Below are positions 1 through 7,707 of a stretch of 36,860 bases of DNA, in pieces. This DNA comes from an uncultured Acetatifactor sp. (GTDB lineage: Bacteria; Bacillota; Clostridia; Lachnospirales; Lachnospiraceae), in the NCBI GenBank assembly GCA_910585615.1, contig CAJUFO010000046.1, positions 1 through 36,860 of the forward strand. The letters run 5' to 3'. A program made the position numbers and the translations under genes. The notes beneath the pieces were generated by a model, which had not been told where the DNA came from, did no database searches, and worked only from the letters and a program-made list of their open reading frames with translations. Positions within the stretch are counted from its first letter, which is position 1. Each line of letters begins with the position of its first letter.

Positions 1-2
1 GC

Positions 3-134
3 TACTGGTACGTGGAGGAATACGGGGACATCGCCAGGCGCTACGGCATGAAGCTCAACACGGTGAAGACCTCCCTGTTCCGCACCAGGGCCAAGCTGCG
101 GGCATATCTGGAAAAGGAGGGCGTGGTGATATGA
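3..134 (+). CDS. ECF-type RNA polymerase sigma factor, C-terminal end (partial)
   Basis: The first 43 codons of the window read as the end of a sigma-70 family region 4 helix-turn-helix, which recognises the -35 box. Visible are DIARRYGMKLNTVKTSLFR and a basic run ending TRAKLRAYL, the usual layout of the last helices of an extracytoplasmic-function sigma factor. The start lies upstream of the window. Its TGA overlaps the ATG of the next gene (ATGA), so the two are translationally coupled, as is common for an ECF sigma factor and its anti-sigma partner. Which genes it controls cannot be seen here. Confidence 0.85.
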   Translation, partial: YWYVEEYGDIARRYGMKLNTVKTSLFRTRAKLRAYLEKEGVVI

Positions 135-1231
135 GGGGATATGGCGATTCCGAAGGAAAGCATGCTTTCGAGGGCAAGCTGCGGCGGGAGGAGCCGGAAC
201 GGGCCATGCGGCTGATGGAGGCGCTGTCCGATGTAGACCAGGCCCTGCTGGAGCGCTGTGCGGGAAACGGGAGGGTGACGGTCTGCCGCAGGCCCCTGTG
301 GCGAAGCGCCAGAGCTGCCGCGGCAGTGCTGTGCCTGGCAGTGGCGGGGGCGGCAAGCTGGGGAGGATATCAGCTGTCCCAGATGAAGATGGGCAGCGCG
401 GATTCCTCCGGGGGCAATGCCGCGCCGTACATGGAGGAGATCCGGGAAGACATAGAAGAGGACATGCCCCAGGATGCGGTGACAGGGGAGGCCGCGCCGG
501 AGGCAGCGGGAGCTGAGGATGCCGCGGAGGCAGGACAGGGCGGGGAGCAGGCCTGTCAGACGGAAGACGGCAAGCGGATGGAAGGGCAGGAAGCGGACAG
601 GGGCCAGATGCTGCCGGAGCAGGAAGCGGTCACGGATAAGAACGGGAATCAGGACAGCGCAGGGGCCGAGGGAGGCGCCGTGGAAGAGGAGGGAAGCCCT
701 GAAACGGATGTTGACGGCTGTCCATTGCCGCCGCAGTCCCAGAAGCTTATGCTGGCCCAGGCCAGGGAGGACACCGTGCTGGGCGCCTATGTCCCCACGG
801 CTCTTCCGACAGGATATGCCTTCGAGGAGGGACACCGTGTGACGGAAAGCCAGGAGCCGAATCTGACCCTGTGCTGGACCAGGGGAATGGACTCCATCAC
901 GCTGCATCTGGAGAGGACAGCGAATCCGCCTGCCACAGTGGATGTGGAGGAGACGGAGAGCTATGACCAGCGGCTGTATGAGGTGCCCTATGGGGAGACC
1001 GTACCGGAAGAATATCGGCAGACCTTCGACAATCCGGTGTTCGCCGTGGAGGATTTTAACCTGGAGATTGTAAAGAGCCGGATGAAGTCCTATGACGACC
1101 AGGGGGACACGGATACCCCCAGAGGGAACTTCAGCGTGCTGTACGAGGGCGGCGTGTTGATCCGTTTCAGCGGACGGGGCACGGCGGAGGAAATCTGGGA
1201 GATGTTCTGTTCCATGGGAGGACAAGAATAG
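131..1231 (+). CDS. Membrane-anchored anti-sigma-factor-like protein
   Basis: A 366-residue protein coupled to the preceding sigma factor by a 4-base overlap, with AAGGAGG a few bases upstream. Residues 1-55 are charged and cytoplasmic in style. Residues 60-80 form a single transmembrane helix. Residues 90-240 are a long Glu/Ala/Gly-rich, probably disordered spacer, and residues 250-366 look like a compact extracytoplasmic domain resembling the DUF4367-type C-terminal domains of Clostridia anti-sigma proteins. The role as sigma inhibitor is inferred from operon position and topology; there is no zinc-binding HxxxCxxC motif of the classical ZAS family. The long acidic linker is the odd feature and may span the cell wall. 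Confidence 0.6.
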   Translation: MRGYGDSEGKHAFEGKLRREEPERAMRLMEALSDVDQALLERCAGNGRVTVCRRPLWRSARAAAAVLCLAVAGAASWGGYQLSQMKMGSADSSGGNAAPYMEEIREDIEEDMPQDAVTGEAAPEAAGAEDAAEAGQGGEQACQTEDGKRMEGQEADRGQMLPEQEAVTDKNGNQDSAGAEGGAVEEEGSPETDVDGCPLPPQSQKLMLAQAREDTVLGAYVPTALPTGYAFEEGHRVTESQEPNLTLCWTRGMDSITLHLERTANPPATVDVEETESYDQRLYEVPYGETVPEEYRQTFDNPVFAVEDFNLEIVKSRMKSYDDQGDTDTPRGNFSVLYEGGVLIRFSGRGTAEEIWEMFCSMGGQE

Positions 1232-1249
1232 AGCCGGCTGCAGCCGGCT

Positions 1250-1945
1250 CTACCCATTTTCATTTTCCCGAATGCGATAGCCCACGCCCACCTCGGTGAA
1301 GACATATTGAGGCTGGGCGGGATTCTTCTCGATCTTCCGGCGGATGTTCGCCATATTCACCCGCAGAATCTGATTGTTCTCCTCGGCATACGGCCCCCAG
1401 ATGTGCCGCAGGATAGCATTGTAGGTCAGCACGCGCCCGGCATTTTCAGCCAACAGCGTAAGCAGCTGGTATTCAATCTGGGTCAGATGAATCTGGACAC
1501 CATTCAGATGAATCGATCTTCTGTCAAAATTGATTTCCAGATTGAGGGCCCGGTAGATTTGGCTGGGCGCACCGCTGCGGCTGTGGCGCAGGGCAGTACG
1601 GATGCGGGCCGTCAGTTCATTTGGATAGAAGGGCTTGGTGACATAATCGTCAGCTCCCGAATCCAATGCCTTCACCTTTTCCTGCTCCTCATTGCAGGCA
1701 GAGACGATGATGATGGGAACATGGCTCCAGCCGCGCAACTGTTCCAGCACCTGGAATCCGTCCATGTCCGGCAGCCCTAAATCCAGCAGAACCAAATTGG
1801 GGCAGCGGGAGGCGGCAAGGCTTAAGCCCTCCTTGCCAGTCGTGGCAGAGGTGATTTGGTAGCCATCCCTGGCTAAGAGGGTGGCGATATAAGCGCAGGA
1901 GCTCTTTTCGTCTTCGATTAGCAGGATATGGACTTTGGCACTCAT
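1250..1945 (-). CDS. OmpR/KdpE-family response regulator
   Basis: A 231-residue two-domain regulator. The receiver domain (residues 5-117) has the acidic pair E11/D12, the phospho-acceptor D55 in LVLLDLGLPD, S82 and the conserved K104 in YVTKPF. The winged-helix DNA-binding domain (about 130-227) ends in the typical VGVGYRI turn. It lies 6 bases downstream of the kinase on the minus strand and is co-transcribed with it. Overall it resembles KdpE, which controls potassium uptake, but no kdpFABC genes are in the window, so the target is unknown. An OmpR-type regulator is certain; the KdpE assignment is only by resemblance. Confidence 0.9.
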   Translation of the reverse strand: MSAKVHILLIEDEKSSCAYIATLLARDGYQITSATTGKEGLSLAASRCPNLVLLDLGLPDMDGFQVLEQLRGWSHVPIIIVSACNEEQEKVKALDSGADDYVTKPFYPNELTARIRTALRHSRSGAPSQIYRALNLEINFDRRSIHLNGVQIHLTQIEYQLLTLLAENAGRVLTYNAILRHIWGPYAEENNQILRVNMANIRRKIEKNPAQPQYVFTEVGVGYRIRENENG

Positions 1946-1951
1946 TATAGG

Positions 1952-2815
1952 TTAACAGCTCCTTTTTGGAAGAGTAAAGACAAACTCCGCGCCATGACTG
2001 TGGTTCCTGCCCATAAAGCTGCCGTGGTGGGCCGAGACGATGGCTTTGCAGATGGCCAGCCCGATGCAGGTCTTTTGATGGGAATCAGGGGCAGCTGCCA
2101 TTGTGGGGGCAGCATCGGACAGACAGTCCAGGATCTCCTTGGGGATGCCCTGTCCGTAATCTCTGATGGTAAAGGTCACAAGGCCCTTCCCGTCCTCGAC
2201 GATGACATCTACGGGTTCCCTGCTGTCCGAATGGAGCAACGCGTTCTCCAGCAGATTGATGATGACCTGTTCTATCAGCAGGGCATCCATGGGAAGCATG
2301 ATGATTTCGTCCGGGATGGACGCGCGGATTTCAAAGCCGGGATGACGCAGCTCCATTTTATGGAGGGTCTCTCCCAGCACCTCCTCGACAATCTCTTCCC
2401 TGGTGCCCAGGGTGCCGTCTATATCTCTGATACGTGTCACAGCCAGAAGATTTTCTACGATATTGATCAGCCAGCCGGAATCTTCATGGATATTGCCTAC
2501 GAGATTCAGCTTTTCCTCCTCACTCAACGAGTCATGGTTCTCCAGATAGAGGAGGCTGTTGCCCATGATGCCGGAGAGGGGCGTGCGCAGATCGTGGGAA
2601 ATGGCGCGCAGAAGATTGGCATCGACTTTTTCAGGTTTTTGTTCCTGCGAAGCTTTTTTTGCGCAGGGGCATGCGGCCTTGCGGCTGAGGATCCGGGAGG
2701 CCAGGAAGCCCGTGGAGGCAGCGGCAGCCGCCATGCAAGCTGCCGTGAGGAGGCCTTTGCCGGTTTTGCTGAAATCTTTTCTCTGCTGTGATAGATTCAA
2801 TTGTCTCTTGTGCAT
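1952..2815 (-). CDS. Short KdpD-like sensor histidine kinase
   Basis: A 287-residue kinase, far shorter than full KdpD (about 900 residues). Residues 21-43 form one hydrophobic segment, followed by the HisKA domain with H74 in AISHDLRTPL and an ATPase domain with the N-box around 182-195 (EQVIINLLENALLHS), G1 at 219-224 (DYGQGIP) and a reduced G2 (CIGLAICKAIV). The universal-stress and KdpD sensor domains are absent, so the signal is probably read at the membrane segment or through a partner. It is the first gene of a minus-strand operon with the response regulator. AGAAAGGA precedes the ATG, and a strong promoter lies about 75 bases upstream. Confidence 0.88.
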   Translation of the reverse strand: MHKRQLNLSQQRKDFSKTGKGLLTAACMAAAAASTGFLASRILSRKAACPCAKKASQEQKPEKVDANLLRAISHDLRTPLSGIMGNSLLYLENHDSLSEEEKLNLVGNIHEDSGWLINIVENLLAVTRIRDIDGTLGTREEIVEEVLGETLHKMELRHPGFEIRASIPDEIIMLPMDALLIEQVIINLLENALLHSDSREPVDVIVEDGKGLVTFTIRDYGQGIPKEILDCLSDAAPTMAAAPDSHQKTCIGLAICKAIVSAHHGSFMGRNHSHGAEFVFTLPKRSC

Positions 2816-2890
2816 GTTATGTCCTTTCTGTGTATGAAATGATGTTTGTCTTATAAGGCGTTTTGATATTGGAACCCTCCTTTGGATTCT

Positions 2891-2919
2891 ATTATATATT
2901 TTTTGATTGCCGGAATCAA
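2891..2919 (-). promoter_or_regulatory. Sigma-A promoter for the KdpDE-like pair
   Basis: Read on the minus strand, a -35 box TTGATT (2914-2919) is separated by exactly 17 bases from a consensus -10 box TATAAT (2891-2896). It points at the kinase gene and leaves an untranslated leader of about 70 bases. Confidence 0.75.
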
Positions 2920-2993
2920 GAAAACGGGCATAAAGAAATTGTTAAGAAGTTGTAGTCGTTTCGCGCAGGGCTGCCGATTGAGGGATTTGGGGC

Positions 2994-3023
2994 TTGCGCA
3001 TATCTGCCTGTCTGGGGTACAAT
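2994..3023 (+). promoter_or_regulatory. Possible promoter for the acyltransferase gene
   Basis: TTGCGC (2994-2999), an 18-base spacer and TACAAT (3018-3023) lie about 45 bases ahead of the acyltransferase ATG. The match is moderate. It would make the 2816-3066 gap a divergent promoter region shared with the kinase operon. Confidence 0.5.
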
Positions 3024-3066
3024 AAGACAAAGGCAGAAGAGGAGAAAGGCAGCAGCAAGGAGACGG

Positions 3067-4089
3067 ATGAAAGAAAGGGAAGCATTTCTGGATAGATTAA
3101 GGGTGCTGGCTACCTGTGCGGTGGTATTGCTCCACACGGTGACAGGAGTCATGGACAATACGGACATGGGGCTGTATCCGGCGGAAAAGAAGGTTTTTCT
3201 GGTGGTGATGGATTTGGTGTGCTGGTGCGTCCCGATATTTCTGGTGATATCGGGCTACCTGTTCCTGAACCCTGAGCGGAAGCTGAGCATGGGGAAGATG
3301 ATTGTGAAATACTGCAGGCGCATCGTCCTGGCGCTGTTCCTGTTCGGGGTGCCCTACGGATGCATGGAGCTGGTGGCCATGGAGGGAGGCTTTCGCCCCG
3401 GGATGCCGGGGGAGGCTATTCTGATGGTGCTCCGGGGAGAGAGCTGGTCCCATATGTGGTATCTCTACCTGATACTGTTCCTGTATGCCATTACACCGTT
3501 CCTGAAATGGGTGCTCGAGGCCATTCCACGGTGGGCGGTGTACCTAGTCCTCCTGGCGCTGTTCCTGGGATGCTCCGTGCTGCCTTATGTCAATGAGCTG
3601 TTCGGATGGGAAGAGGGCTTTGCGCTGCCGGGTGACGGTATCTATTTTTTCTATTATATATGCGGATATATGTATGCCACGGCAGGGAAGGACAGACATA
3701 GGAGGGCGGTTCGGAGCGGAATCCTGCCAGGAGCGGCGCTCCTGCTGGCAGCAGGCATGGCAATCAGCCGCCTGTCGGGGAGGTATGTCCTCCAGATGGC
3801 CTACAACTATCCCTTTACCGTTCTGCTCACGCTGATGCTGTTTTCCTGGGGAAACGGCACAGAGCATTTGGAGGGGGCTTTTTGGGAACAGGCCGCAGCG
3901 CTTAGCTTCGCCATATACCTAATCCATCCGGTATTTTTGAACTTCGCCTATAAATTCCTCCATGTGACCCCCCTGGCCTTTGGGCTGGGGCTTTCCCTGC
4001 CGCTATTTTTCACGGGCACGGTGCTCCTCTCGGCAATCTGCGCATGGATGCTCTGTCGGATAACGCTTCTTCGAAAATATGTTCTGTAA
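3067..4089 (+). CDS. Acyltransferase 3 family membrane protein
   Basis: A 340-residue multi-pass membrane protein with about ten hydrophobic segments. It opens with the family signature LDRLRVLATCAVVLLHT, whose H23 is the expected catalytic histidine, and has an early YLFLNPERK loop. Members of this family move acetyl or other acyl groups onto surface sugars, peptidoglycan or secondary metabolites (OafA, WecH and related proteins). No sugar-biosynthesis neighbours are present, so the substrate is unknown. It stands alone on the plus strand and ends 6 bases before the convergent methyltransferase gene. AAGGAGACG precedes the ATG. Confidence 0.87.
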   Translation: MKEREAFLDRLRVLATCAVVLLHTVTGVMDNTDMGLYPAEKKVFLVVMDLVCWCVPIFLVISGYLFLNPERKLSMGKMIVKYCRRIVLALFLFGVPYGCMELVAMEGGFRPGMPGEAILMVLRGESWSHMWYLYLILFLYAITPFLKWVLEAIPRWAVYLVLLALFLGCSVLPYVNELFGWEEGFALPGDGIYFFYYICGYMYATAGKDRHRRAVRSGILPGAALLLAAGMAISRLSGRYVLQMAYNYPFTVLLTLMLFSWGNGTEHLEGAFWEQAAALSFAIYLIHPVFLNFAYKFLHVTPLAFGLGLSLPLFFTGTVLLSAICAWMLCRITLLRKYVL

Positions 4090-4095
4090 GATATC

Positions 4096-5007
4096 CTATA
4101 CAATGCGCTGCCAGCGCCCCGCCGCCCCGCAGGGCAGGGCTAGGCCGCTTGCGGATACGGGCAGGCCGACTTCCTGTGCCTCCACCTGGCCGCCCCGGCC
4201 TTTTGCCACCGCTTCACTGAGCATATACGACAGCACGGCGGGCTGCAGACCCGTGGTGTAGGAATTGAGCAGGAAGAACAGGGCGTCCTGGGAAAGGAGC
4301 TGCGCCGTCAGGGTGAGGAAAGGCCAGATGTTCACCTCCAGCTTCCAAATCTCCCCCTTGGGGCCTCTGCCGTAGGAGGGAGGATCCATGATGATTCCGT
4401 CGTAGCGGCTGCCCCGGCGAATCTCCCGCTCCACGAATTTCACGCAGTCGTCCACCAGCCAACGGATGGGGGCGCCTCCCAGCCCGGAGGCGGCAGCGTT
4501 CTCTTTCGCCCAGCTTACCATGCCCTTGGAGGCGTCCACATGGGTCACATGGGCGCCCGCCGCGGCCGCGGCCAGGGTGGCGCCTCCGGTGTAGGCGAAG
4601 AGGTTCAGCACCTTCAGGGGCCTGTCCGGATTCTGCGGCGCTCCGCGCAGGATATGGGAGAACCATTCCCAGTTCACCGCCTGTTCCGGGAACAGGCCGG
4701 TATGCTTGAAGCTGAAGGGCTTCAGGCGAAAGGCCAGGGGCTTGGGAGCCGCCTCCCCGCCGCGCTCCCGGAACCGGTAGGAGATGCCCCACTCGTCCGG
4801 CAGCCGGAAGAACTCCCATTCCCCGCCGCCCCTGTCGCTCCTGTGGTAATGTCCGTTGGGGCTGCTCCATGCCCTGTGGCCCCGGGGCGTGCTCCAGATG
4901 ACCTGTGGATCCGGACGGATCAGGATATAATCCCCCCACCGCTCCAGCTTCTCGCCTCCGCTGGCGTCCAGCACCTCATAATCCTTCCAGTTATCGGCAA
5001 TCCACAT
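4096..5007 (-). CDS. Class I SAM-dependent rRNA methyltransferase (RlmI/RlmK-like)
   Basis: A 303-residue methyltransferase of the group that modifies 23S rRNA cytosine or guanine. Motif I for S-adenosylmethionine is VLNLFAYTGG (133-142), followed by the acidic HVDAS strand (156-160). The catalytic DPPSYGRG motif is at 208-215. It resembles the catalytic half of RlmI but lacks the N-terminal PUA domain; the first 100 residues form the small beta domain with the conserved FKHTGLFPEQ segment that binds near the active site. AAGGAGG sits 6-7 bases before the ATG. The exact target nucleotide cannot be inferred. Confidence 0.85.
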   Translation of the reverse strand: MWIADNWKDYEVLDASGGEKLERWGDYILIRPDPQVIWSTPRGHRAWSSPNGHYHRSDRGGGEWEFFRLPDEWGISYRFRERGGEAAPKPLAFRLKPFSFKHTGLFPEQAVNWEWFSHILRGAPQNPDRPLKVLNLFAYTGGATLAAAAAGAHVTHVDASKGMVSWAKENAAASGLGGAPIRWLVDDCVKFVEREIRRGSRYDGIIMDPPSYGRGPKGEIWKLEVNIWPFLTLTAQLLSQDALFFLLNSYTTGLQPAVLSYMLSEAVAKGRGGQVEAQEVGLPVSASGLALPCGAAGRWQRIV

Positions 5008-5163
5008 ATCTGCCTCCTTGCTTTGATCATCTTCTGATTCCGACTAATTGCGTTTTAACCATTCTTTATTAAAGCATATTTATAGAAAAAAGTCATTTGT
5101 TTTCCACAGGACGGATTGTACTAAAAAAAATACAATTTTTTTCTAAAACGCAGGAAAAAGTTC

Positions 5164-5192
5164 TTGCAAAGTAAAGTTTTGCCATGTATACT
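5164..5192 (+). promoter_or_regulatory. Main S10 operon promoter
   Basis: TTGCAA (5164-5169), a 17-base spacer and TATACT (5187-5192) form a near-consensus vegetative promoter. A-tracts lie directly upstream at positions suited to an UP element. The predicted start, near 5199, gives a leader of about 275 bases before rpsJ. The same -35 sequence recurs in the promoter before rpmJ. Confidence 0.8.
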
Positions 5193-5198
5193 AAGAAT

Positions 5199-5473
5199 TG
5201 CTGTGACATGATAGCTGTGAAGCGCGAGGTTGCTGGTCATCAGCAATGGCGATCAGGTTTTCCGTGGAGCGAATGTCAAGTTAGAAACTGACGACAAGTC
5301 ACTGTACCGATTGAAATTCTGCAGACATGCAGTCCTGCATGTGGAGTCCGGAAGTCGAGATAGTTGCGTGAGAGTTTAGGACACACACGGGAGAGTGTAC
5401 AGTCACCGCTTGTCGTACTAAAGTGAAAAAAATTTTCACTATCAAAAAGTGCGAAAAGGAGGCGACTTTTTTT
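5199..5473 (+). ncRNA. Structured 5' leader of the S10 operon (probable r-protein leader)
   Basis: The leader folds well by eye. A local hairpin TTGCTG/CAGCAA lies at 5230-5246. A long-range helix pairs ACGACAAG (5291-5298) with CTTGTCGT (5409-5416) and continues, across a small internal loop, as ACTGTAC (5301-5307) with GTACAGT (5397-5403). Inside it sits hairpin ACATGCA/TGCATGT (5325-5342). Autoregulatory leaders bound by a ribosomal protein are known for this operon (L4 in enterobacteria), and I recall a predicted S10 leader family in Clostridia. Membership in that family is not verified here. Confidence 0.65.
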
Positions 5474-5791
5474 ATGGCAAGTCAGGTAATGAGAATCACA
5501 TTGAAGGCATATGAGCATCAGCTGGTGGATGCGTCCGCGAAGAAGATTATCGAGACTGTGAAGAAGACAGGATCCGAGGTGAGCGGCCCCGTGCCCCTTC
5601 CCACCAAGAAGGAAGTGGTGACGATCCTCAGGGCAGTACACAAATACAAGGATTCCAGAGAGCAGTTCGAGCAGAGGACCCACAAGAGGCTGATCGACAT
5701 CATCGCGCCCACTCAGAAGACGGTGGATGCCCTGCAGAGGCTGGAGATGCCCGCAGGCGTGTACATCGACATCAAGATGAGGACAAAGTAA
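5474..5791 (+). CDS. rpsJ: 30S ribosomal protein S10
   Basis: S10 (uS10) sits in the 30S head and also acts with NusB in transcription antitermination. The 105-residue product starts MASQVMRITLKAYEHQ and carries the conserved PLPTKKEV and the HKYKDSREQFEQRTHKRLID block. I chose ATG 5474 because AGGAGG ends 11 bases before it; an in-frame ATG at 5423 would add 17 unrelated residues and lies inside leader structure. It is the first gene of the S10 operon. The Shine-Dalgarno sequence lies in the loop of an AT-rich hairpin (AAAAAGT/ACTTTTT). Confidence 0.97.
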   Translation: MASQVMRITLKAYEHQLVDASAKKIIETVKKTGSEVSGPVPLPTKKEVVTILRAVHKYKDSREQFEQRTHKRLIDIIAPTQKTVDALQRLEMPAGVYIDIKMRTK

Positions 5792-5823
5792 TAAGGAAGG
5801 AAACCCTCTACTTAGACGTATGA

Positions 5824-5873
5824 ACACAGGCGGCGGGGAACCGTCGGCGGCCATGGCGCAACGATGGCTGTGT
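5824..5873 (+). ncRNA. Structured spacer between rpsJ and rplC
   Basis: The 127-base gap is unusually long for this operon. ACACAG (5824-5829) pairs with CTGTGT (5868-5873) to close a branched fold. Inside it, CGGCGG and CCGTCG form six pairs around a GGAA loop of GNRA type, and a GCCATGGC palindrome follows. No reading frame of note covers it. It may regulate rplC or stabilise or process the transcript. Confidence 0.5.
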
Positions 5874-5918
5874 GGTCCGCTATGTAGATGAAGCCCCCAG
5901 GGCAGAAAGAGAGGAAAC

Positions 5919-6602
5919 ATGAAGAAAGCAATTTTGGCGACAAAGGTCGGAATGACCCAGATCTTCTCCGAAGACGGCACGCTGATTCCCGTGACCGTCC
6001 TTCAGGCAGGCCCCTGCGTGGTGACGCAGGTCAAGACAGTGGAGAACGATGGCTACAAGGCAGTGCAGGTAGGCTTCGTGGACAAGAAAGCCAGGATCAT
6101 CAACAAGGATGCCGGCGGCAAGCGCGAAGTCATCCACAGGCACGGCGCTACCAAGCCGGAGCAGGGCCATTTCAAAAAGGCCGGTGTCAGCCCCAAGAGA
6201 TATGTGAGGGAGTTCAAGTTCGAGAACGCCGAGGAGTATTCGCTGGGCGCGGAGATTAAGGCGGACATCTTCGAACAGGGCGACAAGATAGACGCGTCCG
6301 CAATCTCCAAAGGTAAGGGATTCCAGGGTGCAATCAAGAGACACGGACAGCACAGAGGACCCATGAAGCACGGCTCCAAGTTCCATCGCCACCAGGGCTC
6401 CAACGGCGCATGCTCGTCCCCCAGCCGCGTGTTCAAGGGCAAGGGGATGCCCGGACACATGGGATGCGTGAAGGTCACCGTCCAGAACCTGGAAGTGGTG
6501 AGGGTGGACGCGGAGAAGAACCTACTGCTGATCAAGGGCTCAGTGCCCGGTCCCAAGAAGGGATTAGTCACCATCAAAGAGACCGTAAAGGTAGAATGCT
6601 AG
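5919..6602 (+). CDS. rplC: 50S ribosomal protein L3
   Basis: L3 (uL3) is an early assembly protein whose long loop reaches the peptidyl transferase centre. The 227-residue product opens MKKAILATKVGMTQIF and has the conserved KGFQGAIKRHGQHRGPMKHG and VFKGKGMPGHMG segments of that loop. The ATG is preceded by AGAGAGGA. It is slightly longer than the usual 205-215 residues, mainly through an insertion near 85-115. A 127-base structured spacer separates it from rpsJ. Confidence 0.98.
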   Translation: MKKAILATKVGMTQIFSEDGTLIPVTVLQAGPCVVTQVKTVENDGYKAVQVGFVDKKARIINKDAGGKREVIHRHGATKPEQGHFKKAGVSPKRYVREFKFENAEEYSLGAEIKADIFEQGDKIDASAISKGKGFQGAIKRHGQHRGPMKHGSKFHRHQGSNGACSSPSRVFKGKGMPGHMGCVKVTVQNLEVVRVDAEKNLLLIKGSVPGPKKGLVTIKETVKVEC

Positions 6603-6628
6603 TTTAATGCGAAAGGAGGGCCAATCAT

Positions 6629-7249
6629 ATGGCAAGCGTATCTGTTTATAATATGGAAGGCAAGGAAGTCGGTACAATCGAATTAAACGATGCGGTATTT
6701 GGTGTGAAGGTAAATGAGCATCTGGTACACATGGCAGTTGTACAGCAGCTTGCAAATAAACGTCAGGGAACCCAGAAGGCAAAGACCCGCGGCGAGGTGT
6801 CCGGAGGCGGACGCAAGCCCTGGAGGCAGAAGGGCACAGGCCACGCGAGACAGGGATCGACCAGGTCTCCCCAGTGGAAAGGCGGCGGCGTAGTGTTCGC
6901 TCCCGTTCCCAGAGATTATTCCTTCAAGATGAATAAGAAGGAGAAGAGGGCGGCGCTGAAGTCCGCATTGACCTGCAAAGTACAGGACAACAAGTTGATC
7001 GTGCTGGATGAGCTGAAGTTTGACGAGATCAAGACCAAGAAATTCGTGGCAGTGATGAACAACCTGAAGGTGGAAAAGGGCCTGGTGGTCATCGCGGAGA
7101 ACGATGCCAACGTAGTGATGTCCGCGAGGAACCTGGCAGACATCGATACGGCGCTGGCGAACATGATCAATACCTATGATATCATGAAGGCAAAGACGCT
7201 GGTCCTGACCAAGGATGCCGTAGCGAAGATAGAGGAGGTGTTTGCATAA
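6629..7249 (+). CDS. rplD: 50S ribosomal protein L4
   Basis: L4 (uL4) lines the nascent-peptide exit tunnel and is the autoregulator of this operon in enterobacteria. The 206-residue product has the tunnel-loop block GGGRKPWRQKGTGHARQGS (about 59-77) followed by the SPQWKGGGVVF segment. Normal family length is 200-210. AAAGGAGG precedes the ATG. The gene ends TAATG, overlapping the rplW start, so the two are translationally coupled. It is a candidate ligand for the leader upstream of rpsJ. Confidence 0.98.
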   Translation: MASVSVYNMEGKEVGTIELNDAVFGVKVNEHLVHMAVVQQLANKRQGTQKAKTRGEVSGGGRKPWRQKGTGHARQGSTRSPQWKGGGVVFAPVPRDYSFKMNKKEKRAALKSALTCKVQDNKLIVLDELKFDEIKTKKFVAVMNNLKVEKGLVVIAENDANVVMSARNLADIDTALANMINTYDIMKAKTLVLTKDAVAKIEEVFA

Positions 7250-7548
7250 TGGCAAGTCTCAAATATTATGACGTGATCCTCAAACCGGTAATCACCGAGA
7301 AGAGCATGAAAGGGATGGAGAGAAAGGAATACACATTCCTGGTTCATCCGGAAGCAAATAAAACTCAGATCAAAGAGGCTGTGGAGAAGATGTTCGAGGG
7401 CACCAAGGTGCAGCGCGTGAACACTATGAACCTCCCTGGCAAGCAGAAGAGGCGCGGCACTTCCGTGGGAATGACGGCCAAGAGAAAGAAGGCCATCGTC
7501 AAGCTGACGGAGGCCAGCAAGGATATCGAGATTTACGCAGGCTTGTAA
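7249..7548 (+). CDS. rplW: 50S ribosomal protein L23
   Basis: L23 (uL23) lies at the tunnel exit and docks trigger factor and the signal recognition particle. The 99-residue product contains YYDVILKPVITEKS and VNTMNLPGKQKRRG, both typical. Its ATG shares one base with the rplD stop. The stop codon is followed almost at once by a structured 159-base gap before rplB, whereas most other gaps in the operon are short. Confidence 0.97.
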   Translation: MASLKYYDVILKPVITEKSMKGMERKEYTFLVHPEANKTQIKEAVEKMFEGTKVQRVNTMNLPGKQKRRGTSVGMTAKRKKAIVKLTEASKDIEIYAGL

Positions 7549-7549
7549 A

Positions 7550-7675
7550 GGGTGGAAATGTATGCGGATTTCACCCGGGACAGAAAGAATCGTAAGGCGT
7601 CAAAGGACGCGGTTTAAGAGCATCTGAATTCTGTCCGGAGAGATTTAGGTATGTGGCTGCTTGGGTGGCAGCCGC
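7550..7675 (+). repeat. Composite hairpin element, copy C (rplW-rplB gap)
   Basis: The 5' hairpin is GGGTG(G)AAAT paired with ATTTCACCC (7550-7576). The core is closed by GGACAGAA (7578-7585) and TTCTGTCC (7629-7636), with a three-base bulge GAA (7626-7628) on the 3' side. Inside is TAAGGCGTCAAAGGACGC, where GCGTC (7597-7601) and GACGC (7606-7610) flank an AAAG loop. A 3' hairpin GTGGCTGC/GCAGCCGC occupies 7653-7675. It shares this design with elements at 12886-12991 and 19065-19176. Confidence 0.7.
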
Positions 7676-7707
7676 GCAAAGAATCACGAAAAAAGGAGAA
7701 TAGAAAA

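Larger units (their letters stand above)
5008..5473. other. Divergent gap with rpsJ promoter and leader
   Basis: No gene is seen in this 466-base stretch. Its left part, 5040-5160, is very AT-rich with an A8 run (5123-5130) and a T7 run (5136-5142) just upstream of the rpsJ promoter. These runs could act as an UP element for RNA polymerase alpha subunits. The right part, 5199-5473, is the transcribed rpsJ leader. Confidence 0.7.

Noticed and set aside
5115..5142. Terminator-like ATTGTA/TACAAT stem followed by seven Ts upstream of the rpsJ promoter
   Set aside because: The stem is only six AT-rich pairs and no plus-strand gene ends there; the A and T runs are better read as an UP element.
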